A stretch of DNA of 64,000 bases from assembly GCA_937625935.1 (NCBI GenBank), contig OW569359.1:372001-436000 (forward strand), in the 5' to 3' direction. Shown here piece after piece: positions 19,912 through 29,263 of this stretch. The stretch is from Tetramitus jugosus (taxonomy: Eukaryota; Heterolobosea; Eutetramitea; Acrasida; Vahlkampfiidae). Under the pieces are notes generated by a model. It did no database searches. It was not told where the DNA came from and worked only from the letters and a program-made list of their open reading frames with translations. The position numbers were made by a program, and so were the translations under genes. How positions within the stretch are numbered: the stretch's first letter is position 1; each line of letters starts with the position of its first letter.

Positions 19912-20706
19912 TTACACCAACTTTTGAGCTATCGTTGCGACATGTTTTCCTTGGAAGACTGCCATCCTCAGTTCAGCTTCCGATGGCATTCGACTTCCAT
20001 CTCCTCCTGTTATCGTCGACGTACCATATGGAGTCCCACCTCTGACTTCATCGACTCCGAATTGGTCAGTGCAAGTGTAAGGCAATCCCACAACAATCAT
20101 TCCCAAGTGCATAAATGGCCTATGCATGGCAAGTATCGTTGATTCTTGACCTCCGTGTTGTGTAGCTGTCGATGTCCAGCATGAAGCAATCTTTCCTACA
20201 GCTTCATTCTTGGCCCATATCTGACCCAATGCATCCATGTAGTTTTGAATTTGAGCTGCAGGTAAACCAAATCGAGTTGGTGCTCCTACAATGACTGCGT
20301 CATACTGTGCAAATTCAGAAGGATCAGCAATAGGCACATGAGCAAAAGCTTTTTGTGCTTCGAGTGCACCCATCTTGGACAAGACACTCTCTGGAAGTGT
20401 TTCTCTCACTCTTCTGAGATCGACTTGTACGCCAGGGACTTGTGATGCTCCTTCAGCAACCTTCATTGCCATTCCATAATTGTGACCATAAGTAGAGTAA
20501 AATACAACGAGGACCTTGATTGGTTTTGGAGCAGGAGCCGCTGGAGAGCTCTTGGTTGGAGATGCATTGACCAGTTCTTGAGAAGAGCTTTCCTTGTTGT
20601 TGTTTTTCTCATTGTTGTTTTCGTTGGTAGAATTGGCTTGTTTGGCACTTGTTGGTTCCTCAATTTCCTTGTTTCCTCTGTGACATGCACTCAATTTGGC
20701 ACCCAT
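19912..20706 (-). CDS. WrbA-type NAD(P)H:quinone oxidoreductase (flavodoxin fold)
   Basis: 264 residues from ATG 20706. The flavodoxin/WrbA domain covers residues 60-264: IKVLVVFYSTYGHNYGMA binds the FMN phosphate, followed by VIVGAPTRFGLPAAQ, then CWTSTATQHGGQESTIL and GGTPYGTSTI. These are standard WrbA motifs; the enzyme reduces quinones by two electrons and protects against redox cycling. The N-terminal 58 residues are extra. They begin MGAKLSACHRGN, where Gly2 fits an N-myristoylation site and Cys8 could be palmitoylated. A fungal-style membrane-attached form of the family is therefore likely. The leader is otherwise low-complexity Asn/Lys/Ser. Confidence 0.9.
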   Translation of the reverse strand: MGAKLSACHRGNKEIEEPTSAKQANSTNENNNEKNNNKESSSQELVNASPTKSSPAAPAPKPIKVLVVFYSTYGHNYGMAMKVAEGASQVPGVQVDLRRVRETLPESVLSKMGALEAQKAFAHVPIADPSEFAQYDAVIVGAPTRFGLPAAQIQNYMDALGQIWAKNEAVGKIASCWTSTATQHGGQESTILAMHRPFMHLGMIVVGLPYTCTDQFGVDEVRGGTPYGTSTITGGDGSRMPSEAELRMAVFQGKHVATIAQKLV

Positions 20707-20736
20707 TTTAGCTCTACGGTTTATTTAGGTTTGTTG

Positions 20737-20737
20737 G

Positions 20738-20769
<32 letters not shown>

Positions 20770-20770
20770 G
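20737..20770 (+). repeat. (GTT)n microsatellite upstream of the WrbA-like gene
   Basis: About eleven perfect GTT units start 31 bp upstream of the WrbA ATG; on the coding strand this is an AAC repeat within the promoter or 5' leader. The rest of the gap 20707-21003 holds nothing else I can recognise. Confidence 0.85.
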
Positions 20771-21003
20771 CTTTGTGCAAAACGACAAGACAATTTGGCT
20801 TCTCTGAAACAGCCTTGTTGTTTTGTCCGTCGTGTGAATTGCAGTAGAAAAATGGCCGATGGAGCGGGCTATTTTGGCTACTCAACCGGATACGATATCT
20901 CCTAGTGAAGAGTTTCTCCTCTATCGAAAATGGCAGTGGTAGAATCTTGAAGCGAACCTTGTCTTTGTCCCATTTGGTGTGTTGTCATCCAATAACTTCT
21001 CGC

Positions 21004-22242
21004 TTAGGTCCTAGGCCGAATAGGAACAATTTCAGGTTTGGTGACTAAAAGGTTAGCTAGACTCCAATCTGGATCCTCTCGTGGAATGCACATATTACCC
21101 TCAAGGGTATTCACTTGCCACAGGTAACCTCGATACCTCCTGAAACGTTGTTGTTTTTTGGCAGATCCAATCGCATAATTGTTATGAACAACATAGACAT
21201 CGTTGAACATGGACCTTGAAAGAGAATGATCGAAGTACAATTTCCCACTAGGAAAGAGATTCCGTGGCAAATAAGCAACAGAAAACTTTTTCTTATTCGC
21301 TGCTCTCTGAAGCATCTCTTGTTCATTGTCGTAGGTTGGGCCTCTAATTCTCTTCATCAAGCGTAAAAAGTCTCCAGCGACACCTTGCCACACATTCTTC
21401 ATTCTTTGTGTGTTTTTCAGATAAAGAAAGCCACCACAGGCCAAGTTACTTCCCTCATTTGTGCTGTCATCTTGAGCTACCATATCAAAACCTTGGTACT
21501 CTGTACTTGAAAGGAAAGGCATGGGATTTTGTAACCACACAGCGTCATTGTCTGCGAGCAGAACATTGTAGTTGTTATTGACCAGAATGCTCTCAATAAA
21601 TAACGTTCGATAGAGAATCATTCTCTGATAGGGCAATGTATGGAAAGAGAAAGCAGTTTCCTCATTGGCGCTCGAATCTCTGGCAGCTCTCTTGTCCACA
21701 TACACATTGAAAAACTGATGGTTCGTGATCAAGTCCCACGCTACTCTTGTATCATACGTGTAAACAATAATCTGATCCAACAATGACTCACCACTCTTGT
21801 CAGGCAAGTTGCGTATGCTACACATCCAATTGTACAAAAAATTGCGGAAACCGTACGTCGCTGTCGTTACAATCACTTGTTTCGATGTGTGATTTGACCA
21901 CAGCTGAGAACCGAGTGTGGGCACTGCAATGCGACTCAACTTGTCCTCCAGAGACTCCTCGAGAGCATACTTGGAGAAGAGTTCCAAATTTTGAGTGATT
22001 TGAGAGGATTGAAAAGGCGTGGACGAACTCTCCATAAACTGTTTCCACTTGTTCAACTCTTGGTTATTCCATTCGATTTCATTGAGACCAGTGGAATGAT
22101 AGCTCGAAACTGCTGACGAATGTTGCATCGATTGAGCATGCAGAGCAAGCTGTCCAACCACCGTCAGTGAATGTGATGACAACAAGAGTAACAATATGAA
22201 AATGGAATTGAACAGAATCATCATTGTAGCAGGGAATGTCAT
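21004..22242 (-). CDS. Nucleotide-diphospho-sugar transferase, GT77-like (Golgi type II)
   Basis: 412 residues from ATG 22242; a TTG five codons upstream is rejected. Residues 8-30 form a hydrophobic signal anchor (ILFNSIFILLLLLSSHS). The catalytic part has IVTTATYGFRNFLYNWMCSI near residue 125, YQRMILYRTLFIESIL, and LLADNDAVWLQNP near 240, where DND is the DxD metal site. ACGGFLYLKNTQ and TYDNEQEML (the D/N-D-Q acceptor loop) follow. This order is that of the Nucleotid_trans family (plant RRA/XGD-type and protist glycosyltransferases). The donor sugar cannot be told from sequence. It would act in the Golgi lumen on glycoproteins or cell-coat glycans. Confidence 0.8.
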   Translation of the reverse strand: MTFPATMMILFNSIFILLLLLSSHSLTVVGQLALHAQSMQHSSAVSSYHSTGLNEIEWNNQELNKWKQFMESSSTPFQSSQITQNLELFSKYALEESLEDKLSRIAVPTLGSQLWSNHTSKQVIVTTATYGFRNFLYNWMCSIRNLPDKSGESLLDQIIVYTYDTRVAWDLITNHQFFNVYVDKRAARDSSANEETAFSFHTLPYQRMILYRTLFIESILVNNNYNVLLADNDAVWLQNPMPFLSSTEYQGFDMVAQDDSTNEGSNLACGGFLYLKNTQRMKNVWQGVAGDFLRLMKRIRGPTYDNEQEMLQRAANKKKFSVAYLPRNLFPSGKLYFDHSLSRSMFNDVYVVHNNYAIGSAKKQQRFRRYRGYLWQVNTLEGNMCIPREDPDWSLANLLVTKPEIVPIRPRT

Positions 22243-22531
22243 CGTGTTGATTGACAAATGGACAATGTCTAGTTTGATATGAAGCTGACGACAAGAACAA
22301 TTGTCTTATCCTTTGTTGTTGTTATTGATTGCTATCTCTCAGCGTTTGCTTGTTACACCTCGCAAAAGGTAGTAGAAGGGTAGTAAACTGGAAACAAAGG
22401 AATCCGTGTTGGTGACGCTCTCGGGAACCATGACTATAGAGAGGTTAGAGAGGACTCTAAATCGCACAATTATATCCTTTTGTGAGGTCAGGTATAACCT
22501 TGTCCTTTTTCGAACAAATGCGCGCGCAATG

Positions 22532-22873
22532 TTATGGTTCAACGGACACCAAGTACGTATCTCCGCCGTCTACAGAAACGGCCTCTACAAGAAACTCCAT
22601 GGCCAAATCGCCATCCTGGTCCACAAACCAAGGTCCATTTCCGTTCAGTACCAAAAAATCGGTCGGTAATGGTCCAACTACGGACCTTATTCGCAAATTC
22701 GGATAGAGATCCCGTACAGCAAGCCATTGCGTGTTCCTTTTGTTCCAACCACGTCTGTTGTTGGTGGACAAGGTTTGGTAATACAGTTGTTCATCGTCGT
22801 CATGATTGGCAGCTGCCTTTGTTGGATGGAGATGGTTCACCAGTGTCCGTACACGCCGAAAAGTGTTGCTCAT
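22532..22873 (-). CDS. Small hypothetical protein
   Basis: 113 residues from ATG 22873 (MSNTFRRVRTLVNHLHP). The frame is open further upstream but that part has no coding look. The protein has a basic N-terminus, an acidic DDDEQ turn, and a compact C-terminal half with TQWLAVRDLYPNLRIRSVVG, then GPWFVDQDGDLAMEFLVEA. The regular hydrophobic pattern suggests a folded alpha/beta domain. No family recognised. It is the left neighbour of the first PEBP copy and so marks the host side of the rearranged region. Confidence 0.55.
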   Translation of the reverse strand: MSNTFRRVRTLVNHLHPTKAAANHDDDEQLYYQTLSTNNRRGWNKRNTQWLAVRDLYPNLRIRSVVGPLPTDFLVLNGNGPWFVDQDGDLAMEFLVEAVSVDGGDTYLVSVEP

Positions 22874-23262
22874 GAGCAGTGTTGGATGCGTCAACAAGGA
22901 AAATGGAGAAAATGATTGGGTTATAGATGGGTGAAGGTGCGTTTGCTGCTTCTGATGACGATACATGGACACGGCCGTGTTTGCAAACGAGAGCTTGTGT
23001 GAAAATGGATGGTTGCCCCAACTTTCCAGTTCCAATATATCAAATGATAGCAGCAATGGAGCTTGATTGTCTTTTGTTGGCAAAAAATCTGCATGACCAC
23101 GCCCGATCGCGTGGAAATCCTTTTTCCCGCGGAGCAATTTACAACAATCTGCTATTTTCCTGTTCAAAGAGAGATCTCTCTTGGCTGATCAATGATCGTA
23201 AAACCAACCAGCGGAAAACCCAAAAAGCGAAGCAACAACACCATCAACATACCATTAAAGAC

Positions 23263-23841
23263 ATGTCTCACCAAGGAGCAGATCTACATGACGTCTGGCC
23301 ACACTACACTGGTCCTTCTCACGACACAAAGCTCATCATCGAGTACAATCAATCTGGTACATTTGGTCACAACTTTGATCCATTGACTCCAACTCAGGTC
23401 GCTCACAAGCCAATGATACACATCAAGACGAACTCTGATAAAAAGTTTTTGACTGTTGTCCTGGTTGACCCTGATGCACCATCCAGAAAGAACCCTATTC
23501 GTCGTGAATGGTTGCACTACATTTGTGCCAACATTCCAAACAGCGGTGGTGATAGTGTGATGAGTCAAACGGGTGAAGACCTTGTGGGCTATGTCGGTGC
23601 AGGACCACCACAAGATTCCGGTTTGCACAGATACATTTTCCTCGTGTTTGCTCACGACAATCACTTGACTCTGCATTCTCCAGATGAGAAAATGCCAAGT
23701 TCTCGTGCCACGGGAAGACCAAACTTTTCTGTTCACAAGTTTGCTCAGAGATATCACTTGGGTGAACCGTTGGCCATTGATGGATTCCAGGCAGAGTACG
23801 ATGACTATGTGCCAACCTTGTACAAGACATTGACCCACTAA
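23263..23841 (+). CDS. Phosphatidylethanolamine-binding protein (PEBP), copy 1
   Basis: 192 residues from ATG 23263 (MSHQGADLHDVWPHYTG). The frame is open from 22927, but the homologous second copy starts at the same internal ATG, which decides the start. Family hallmarks: LTVVLVDPDAPSRKNP (the DPDAPSR box), REWLHYICANIP, and the GxHRY box in DSGLHRYIFLVFAHDN. PEBPs bind phospholipid or kinase partners through this anion pocket; plant FT and animal RKIP are members. It differs from copy 2 at two residues I can see (His for Asp in HYTG, Leu for Met in VVLVDP) plus silent changes, so both copies look under selection. Confidence 0.93.
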   Translation: MSHQGADLHDVWPHYTGPSHDTKLIIEYNQSGTFGHNFDPLTPTQVAHKPMIHIKTNSDKKFLTVVLVDPDAPSRKNPIRREWLHYICANIPNSGGDSVMSQTGEDLVGYVGAGPPQDSGLHRYIFLVFAHDNHLTLHSPDEKMPSSRATGRPNFSVHKFAQRYHLGEPLAIDGFQAEYDDYVPTLYKTLTH

Positions 23842-23943
23842 ATAAAGCACAATAAGTTGTGTGATCTTATTAATTTGGTTGTTCGAATGATTGTTGAAAG
23901 ATACTGCACAATCTGGTTTAAACTAATCTTTTTAGTTCTTTTA

Positions 23944-24397
23944 CTAAAGTGGAAACTCTGCTCTTCGTCTACTCTCTTGCATCAATGCTATTTGCTTGAG
24001 ACGATGAAACTTGTTGATAAAGCCCCCAACGACTCCAATGGCGATCATTACTGCCATCATGGCGAAGAAGCCAAGAATTACACCCAGTGCAATCATACCT
24101 TGCTTTCTTTGGTTGTTCGTTTCACATTGTTTGCCCTTGTATCTCAACTGACAATAGCAAGAATCGGGCGAGCTACAAGAACCATGACCTGAGCACACCT
24201 TAGGATCGGTATTACTCAAGCCGAAGCATTGGAAGCGCTCACACATGGTTCCATTGTACTTGTTTTTGCAGATGCAAGTGTCTGGTGCAACACATTGACC
24301 AACACCAGAGCAAACTCGTCTTGTTTCATCACTTCTTGTATTGAAGCACAATGCTAAATCGCAAACGTCACCGTCGTATCCCGTTTTACAAGAGCAT
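23944..24397 (-). pseudogene. Truncated 3' end of RCC1-EGF membrane protein gene
   Basis: The frame encodes the last 1.5 to 2 EGF-like units (CKTGYDGDVCDLALCFN, then CVAPDTCICKNKYNGTMCE), the membrane segment and the cytosolic tail ending SRRRAEFPL. It matches the end of the intact gene at 41402-43237 with a handful of changes. It has no 5' part: homology stops at 24397, and upstream lies unrelated inserted DNA. A secreted-protein pseudogene on the same strand runs into it in another frame. It lacks a start, signal peptide and RCC1 propeller, so it is a relic left by the rearrangement. Confidence 0.88.
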
Positions 24398-26470
24398 TCC
24401 ATACTCCTGATTGTGTTGTTGTATCTAGTAGATGCGAAGTAGTTCCTCTTAAGCTTCTAATCTGAGAATCTACCATGTACTTGATTACCCAGTCACTGTA
24501 TAAAGTACATCTTGTATTGTCATCCACGATTATTCTTGCAATGTAGTCAAAATATTGTTTTGATCTACAATTGATCTCTACAGAGCTTCCTGATTGATCA
24601 TATACATCAGTCAAATAGTCGTCTCCTCCATTGTTTTCTTCTCCTGGAACAGAATCATAGGTATAAATGATGCGTTGATTTGCACAATTGCCACAGCAGA
24701 TTCTGAGGGAATTGATTGTCATCTTGTACATATCACATTGACTTGTAGTTAATCCATTCAATCTCAGTGCTCCATACTCTTGTGCCTTGAACGTATACAG
24801 ATGCAGGAATCTGTAATTGTTTCTCTTGGTAAAGTATTAATGATGAAGTAGGTACTTTGTCAACGAATACGTCTGTTGGACCTGCATTATAACAAATAGA
24901 AATATCTGTGACCACAGCAATCTTTGTTTGATCAATAGAATTTGGTCCAACTACATTAATTGTAAATGTATTTGCATCTCTTCTCTGAAGACAGTTATCC
25001 TGTGCCAAGTCTGATAATAGAGCGAATGTCTGACAACACTTAGTTGTATATACGCTAGAGCAATTAGGTTCAAAATATCCTAGAGTCAAAGTAGTATGGA
25101 CATCATCACTATTGATCAAACCAGATGAGTTGAATGCTAACCATTCATGTGGCTTACCACTGGATGGATAGTTTACACATATCTGGATAAGAGTCTCGAT
25201 CTTTTCAATAGTTTCGTCAAATCTAGTAGTCAAATGATTCACAGTATATCCCAGATTGCCAGGATTGAAAGCAACACTACTCGTACCGTATGAAAGCGAA
25301 GTAATTCCAAAAGTACAACTGTCCTTATATACTATTGAAGGATCAGAGAAAGTAATATTTCTAGCTTTTGCCCATGTATCTAATGATGCATTGTATTCAT
25401 CTGATAAACGTCTGTTATATATATCTATCACGGCTGTAGTTCCTATTTTCTGTGCTGACACTATCTGGGCACCGAAGCATTCAACCAAGTCATTCACAGT
25501 CACTCTTAGCTTGTATATAGCCATCTTTGTTACCTGAGAGTATTGACTATCTTCTGTGGTAGTATATGTAATCAATCCATTGAGATATTGAGACTTTGCA
25601 CCTGCTATACAAGTGACGTTTTCAATTATTCCTGTAAGACCCGGTAGATAAGCTGCTTTTGCAGTTATCTCTAAGATAGCAACTCCTTTGGTCTTCTCTT
25701 GTGGTGTAAGCTCGGAGTCTGGTAAAGTTCTTGAACTACAATCAACGTATTGTTGTATTTCTAACCCTTGTGTTGGTAATGGATCTGGACAGGTAGATCC
25801 ATCTCCGTTACATACTCCACATCTACAACTACAAGATTGTTTTTCAAAACCAGATCAGTCACTGGTGCATACTTGTTGTATATCGTATCATTTGCCAATA
25901 GATCAAGTACCTTTGTTTGATAATGTAACAGGGAAAAGTTATCAGCCATTAGAGTCTTTGTACAGACAGTAGACGGTCCGTTACAAATACCACATGCATC
26001 ATATGACGCACATTCCTCACATTTAGTACCTGCATATCCAGTAGAACATGTACAGAGATCAGTACCTGTACATTTACCTCTACCTGTACAAACTGTATTG
26101 TTTGTTGACTTGATTCCAAAACATGTATTTTCCACACAGCTAACTCTAACAATTGCTGGATATTGAACTTCTTTACCAGCATTATCGATAATGTTATAGG
26201 CAAGATTAAAAACTCCAACTGTGTTACACCTATATGCAATTTTCATCCCACCAGATGTAACTGTTGCAGTGTTAATAGATGAACTTTGACTGACAATGAA
26301 TAAATGATCGATTGGAGTAGATCCGTCTATGTCGTTTGAAAGCACGTCAATTTCAAGGACATTGTTATGCTTGATGGTTGCACTCTCATCTACTAAAAAT
26401 TTATGTGGTGAGAACTGAGCAAAAATAAACTCAGAAGTAAAATCAGGAATAAGGCAACTAATGTCTTCAT
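24398..26470 (-). pseudogene. Secreted CGVCNGD-type cysteine-rich protein, frameshifted and truncated
   Basis: ATG 26470 begins a signal peptide (MKTLVALFLILLLSLF). A break in the A5 run at 26421-26425 shifts the frame. The next part has a cadherin-like start (NNVLEIDVLSNDIDG), an EGF-like unit (CTGRGKCTGTDLCTCSTGYA) and CASYDACGICNGPSTVC. A second shift near 25850 restores CRCGVCNGDGSTCPDP, followed by a long region to about 24780. A third shift there continues with NGLTTSQCDMYKMTINSL. At 24397 it runs into the duplicated RCC1-EGF tail. The CxxCxxCNGD module is common in secreted proteins of amoebae and ciliates. Three shifts and a chimeric end make this a pseudogene unless the assembly is faulty. 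Confidence 0.7.
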
Positions 26471-26554
26471 TTGTTTATGACGATTCGATGTGTGTCAGTA
26501 GTTTGCAATCATAGATTTTTCAAATACATATACAATGTAGAAATTCAATTGTAA

Positions 26555-27025
26555 ATGTGGTCCAGATTTATTATCCTTTTAGCCTTGTTTTTGGTATTGA
26601 GCTCCGCTTTAGCCCAATTTAATGACCACTATGATTATGTAGTGGATGACAGTTTGACACCACCAGACACTTCCTGTATATATGACATGTGTGGTGTTTG
26701 TAATGGAGATAATTCTACTTGTGGAGAAACAGATCAAGTACCATTTGATAACTCTTTAATTCAACATGTTTATTGTTCAATAGATGAAACTGGATTAGAT
26801 GAATATACTATGCTAGTATCGGCTTCGTACAGAAATGGTTACAACAATCAACTTATTCCTTGGTGTAACGACGAAACTATTATCCATAGAAGCACTGTAT
26901 CTTCAGAAATAGTTGGTGCAAGAGAAATATATAGATTAACAATGAGTATTGACGATATACGAAACTGTTCTGGTAGGTTGACACCATTACAACGAACACC
27001 GGAGCGGACCGCTCGGATACTTTGA
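26555..27025 (+). CDS. Secreted CGVCNGD-type protein, probably truncated by a transposon
   Basis: ATG 26555 opens a signal peptide (MWSRFIILLALFLVLSSALA), an acidic spacer, the module CIYDMCGVCNGDNSTCGE, and a beta-rich stretch with paired cysteines. It shares the module and layout with the divergently transcribed pseudogene starting 84 bp away, so the two are paralogues around a common promoter. The frame ends at 27025, but the last 10 residues (RTPERTARIL) come from the left terminal repeat of the Harbinger element at 26994. The family normally continues, so I read this as a gene cut by the insertion. No continuation was found beyond 29710. Confidence 0.6.
   Translation: MWSRFIILLALFLVLSSALAQFNDHYDYVVDDSLTPPDTSCIYDMCGVCNGDNSTCGETDQVPFDNSLIQHVYCSIDETGLDEYTMLVSASYRNGYNNQLIPWCNDETIIHRSTVSSEIVGAREIYRLTMSIDDIRNCSGRLTPLQRTPERTARIL
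26994..27016 (+). repeat. Left terminal inverted repeat with palindrome
   Basis: GAACACCGG is followed by a palindrome, GAGCGG-A-CCGCTC, overlapping its end. The right end (29689-29710, read on the minus strand) has the same nine bases followed by CGGTCA-C-TGACCG. The arms differ in sequence but keep the same plan. Confidence 0.6.
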
Positions 27026-27222
27026 GACATAGGAGCAGACCAATTATACTCTGCGGTCATCACGATTTGACACAATGTGGACCCTCGCCCAAGATTTGCT
27101 CAAGCACATCCGGTCACTAGCTTTTATTCTGGAAAATTTTGCGTCAAAATTTTGGCACGCTTCAGTTTCCAACTCGTTGAAGACTGTTGTGTGACTCTTA
27201 TTCGCTCCAATAAATTGAACCT

Positions 27223-27438
27223 TCAAATATGAAAATGAGTGTTTATTCTTGTTGTGGTTGAGGTCCCAAGTGAGCTAGCAGTCGATCCACGGATTCCTTG
27301 ATAGTGGCAACATCTCTTGGTGTCGATAAAGGCCTGCTCCACCCTGGACAAACGCAATCCAACCTCATCCTCCGGACTAGTCCCTCCACCAAGAATTTTC
27401 ATACATGACGCCATTATCATCGTCTTCATCTCCTCCAT
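27223..27438 (-). CDS. Small ORF inside the Harbinger element, doubtful
   Basis: 71 residues from ATG 27438 (MEEMKTMIMASCMKILGGG). A short amphipathic stretch (EVGLRLSRVEQAFIDTKR) is visible. It lies 78 bp downstream of the partner protein gene on the same strand, so it could be an extra element protein or chance. No family recognised. Confidence 0.25.
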   Translation of the reverse strand: MEEMKTMIMASCMKILGGGTSPEDEVGLRLSRVEQAFIDTKRCCHYQGIRGSTASSLGTSTTTRINTHFHI

Positions 27439-27516
27439 TCTGTCTCTCCCCTCTTCTTGCGTCTAATTTTCGTCAGTTGAGAAATTTTCTCTGCTCGTTT
27501 CTCCGCGATCGCTTCG

Positions 27517-28212
27517 TCAGTTTCGCATTTGGGTATTAGATTTCTCCTTTTGCGCGAACTCGATGAAATCTTCGGCGGATCTGATTGCGGCGCTATCAGT
27601 TGCAGATGACAAATGATCCGCTTCTCCGTCGTCTAACAATTGTTCCACCTCATTGAGCGGTCGAACCATGTCAGATTCCACATCTTCGTCATCATCAGAT
27701 ATATCTTCGTCTATATTGGCTATAATTGCCGATCTCTTCTTTGTTCCAACTCTGTTTCCTTTCTTCTCATTTCGGGTGGTGTTCTTAGAGTAGATGTGCG
27801 TTTGGATCTTGGTTCGGATTGCATCATCGCTAACTATCTTCTTAGTTTTTTCCTCCATTGCTTTCTTGATTTGGGACATGACATCCTTCACCCGACTTTC
27901 CCTAAATAATGAGTCCATTTTCATATCACACATCACATATGCGGAACATAGAATTCGCGACCATTTTTGATTGATTCGTACGACGGCCTGTCGAGGTTTG
28001 ACAGGAGATTTTGAGGCACTCACGGTCTCCAACTGATCATCATCAGATGGGAAGCCCAAGACGTCGTCGAGGATCTGTGATCCAGTTGATTGACTTTGTA
28101 GTGTCGAGAGTGATGGTTGTGTAGGTGGTGATGATGGTAATGATGGAGTCGTGGCAGTTGAAGCGCTCGAATGAACACTCATAAGAGCAGCAGTGATATC
28201 TGTTGTGAACAT
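27517..28212 (-). CDS. Harbinger partner protein (putative Myb/SANT-like DNA-binding ORF)
   Basis: 231 residues from ATG 28212 (MFTTDITAALMSVHSS); the TTG upstream at 28239 is rejected. The first 80 residues are Ser/Thr/Pro-rich. The middle (INQKWSRILCSAYVMCDMKM, then VKDVMSQIKKAMEEKTKK) is basic and helical, followed by a basic KKGNRVGTKKR patch and an acidic C-terminal third with DEDISDDDEDVESD. It is divergently transcribed from the transposase across a 106 bp promoter gap. In PIF/Harbinger elements the second gene encodes a Myb-like protein that helps the transposase find the ends and enter the nucleus. I infer that role from position; the Myb fold is not obvious. Confidence 0.5.
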   Translation of the reverse strand: MFTTDITAALMSVHSSASTATTPSLPSSPPTQPSLSTLQSQSTGSQILDDVLGFPSDDDQLETVSASKSPVKPRQAVVRINQKWSRILCSAYVMCDMKMDSLFRESRVKDVMSQIKKAMEEKTKKIVSDDAIRTKIQTHIYSKNTTRNEKKGNRVGTKKRSAIIANIDEDISDDDEDVESDMVRPLNEVEQLLDDGEADHLSSATDSAAIRSAEDFIEFAQKEKSNTQMRN

Positions 28213-28318
28213 TGTTTGTGTTTTTTTTGCGTTGGTCAACTAAAACATTCAACAAACAAAATGAAACTGACAAAACAACAGGAGGCTTGTCTTGTGTTAT
28301 TGATACTCACATGTTTTG

Positions 28319-29263
28319 ATGAAGAGAAGATTGAGTATGGTCAATCTATACAGACGTGCTTTGCACATCAACCAAGGGCTTGTCCGTGGTGTAATCAAAG
28401 AAAAACAACGACAAATGTACAACGGAACTGATGTGTACAGGAAGTGGACGATGGGTTCAGATCGCCAATTCAAGCAATTGCTGCATCTCAGCAAAAATGA
28501 GTTTGATACGATCGTGAGTGCTTTGAGAGAGTATGAACTCAGTATGGAATGTAAGTCTCTCTGCTTGACATTCGAGAATCAAATACTACTAATTCTATAT
28601 TGGATAGTGCAGTACCCCAGGTATTCAATACTTTCTTCAGAATTTGGTGTCTCCGAATGTGTTGTATCGAGATATATTAATGCAACGATTCCTTATTTGG
28701 TCAAATACTTTGTTCAATTTATACCCAACAAGCGAGTGAGCGATCATTGCTCCTCAATAAGTGAAAGAGTCATATTTGTTGTTGACGGAACAGCGCATAT
28801 GATCCAGAAGCCCACCTCTGGTCAGCATCGATGGTATAGGAAGGACAAAAACGGTCACTGGATTCAAACGTTACTACTCGTAGATTTTGAGAGCAACATT
28901 GTAGCATTCAGCACAAATTTTCCATATCGTCTCTCTGATTCGGCATGTGCAAGACACTGCAATCTTTTCAGTCGAATTTGCAATGAAGATGGTCAGTGTT
29001 TTGCGTTGGGTGATCCTGGTTTTCAAAATGTGGACTACGTTGTGGCTGGACTCAAGGCCAATATGGTTCGTGGTGATGGTTGTCGAGAGTTCTTGAGAGT
29101 AACAAGAAGAGAACAGATTGTGGTGGAACATGTTAATAGCTTTATTAAGACATGTAGGTCGTTGAACAATGAATTCAGGCACAATCACGATCTTCTCACT
29201 GGTTGTGTGTTTGTTGCTTGTGGTCTGTACATGTGGAAAAAAAAGTTGGGTCATTACACCTGA
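28319..29263 (+). CDS. PIF/Harbinger transposase (DDE_Tnp_4 type)
   Basis: 314 residues from ATG 28319 (a preceding TTG is rejected; ATG 28340 is an alternative). The N-terminal third has the helix-turn-helix region of this family (LHLSKNEFDTIVSALREYEL, then SILSSEFGVSECVVSRYIN). Catalytic residues: first Asp in IFVVDGTAHMIQKP, second Asp in FALGDPGFQNVDYV, and Glu in VVEHVNSFIKTCRSL. The stretch RHNHDLLTGCVFVACGLYMW matches the usual C-terminus. The frame is complete, so the element could be, or recently have been, active. Confidence 0.88.
   Translation: MKRRLSMVNLYRRALHINQGLVRGVIKEKQRQMYNGTDVYRKWTMGSDRQFKQLLHLSKNEFDTIVSALREYELSMECKSLCLTFENQILLILYWIVQYPRYSILSSEFGVSECVVSRYINATIPYLVKYFVQFIPNKRVSDHCSSISERVIFVVDGTAHMIQKPTSGQHRWYRKDKNGHWIQTLLLVDFESNIVAFSTNFPYRLSDSACARHCNLFSRICNEDGQCFALGDPGFQNVDYVVAGLKANMVRGDGCREFLRVTRREQIVVEHVNSFIKTCRSLNNEFRHNHDLLTGCVFVACGLYMWKKKLGHYT

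Larger units (their letters stand above)
23133..24397 (+). repeat. Left copy of a 1.27 kb direct repeat (PEBP gene plus RCC1-EGF 3' end)
   Basis: This block matches 40588-41855 in the same orientation. The match begins at GAGCAATTTACAACAATC and ends at ACAAGAGCAT; sequence on either side is unrelated. The PEBP coding part is nearly identical, while the upstream leader and the 3' flank differ by visible substitutions and small indels. The two copies are therefore separate genomic copies that have had time to diverge. Confidence 0.93.

Noticed and set aside
22927-23262. 111-residue N-terminal extension in frame with the first PEBP gene
   Set aside because: The second copy has no such extension and both share the ATG before SHQGAD; the extension is diverged leader sequence.
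23284-23850. Long antisense frame over PEBP copy 1, also present over copy 2 (40741-41367)
   Set aside because: It is a shadow: conserved only because the sense gene is; its protein has no recognisable fold.
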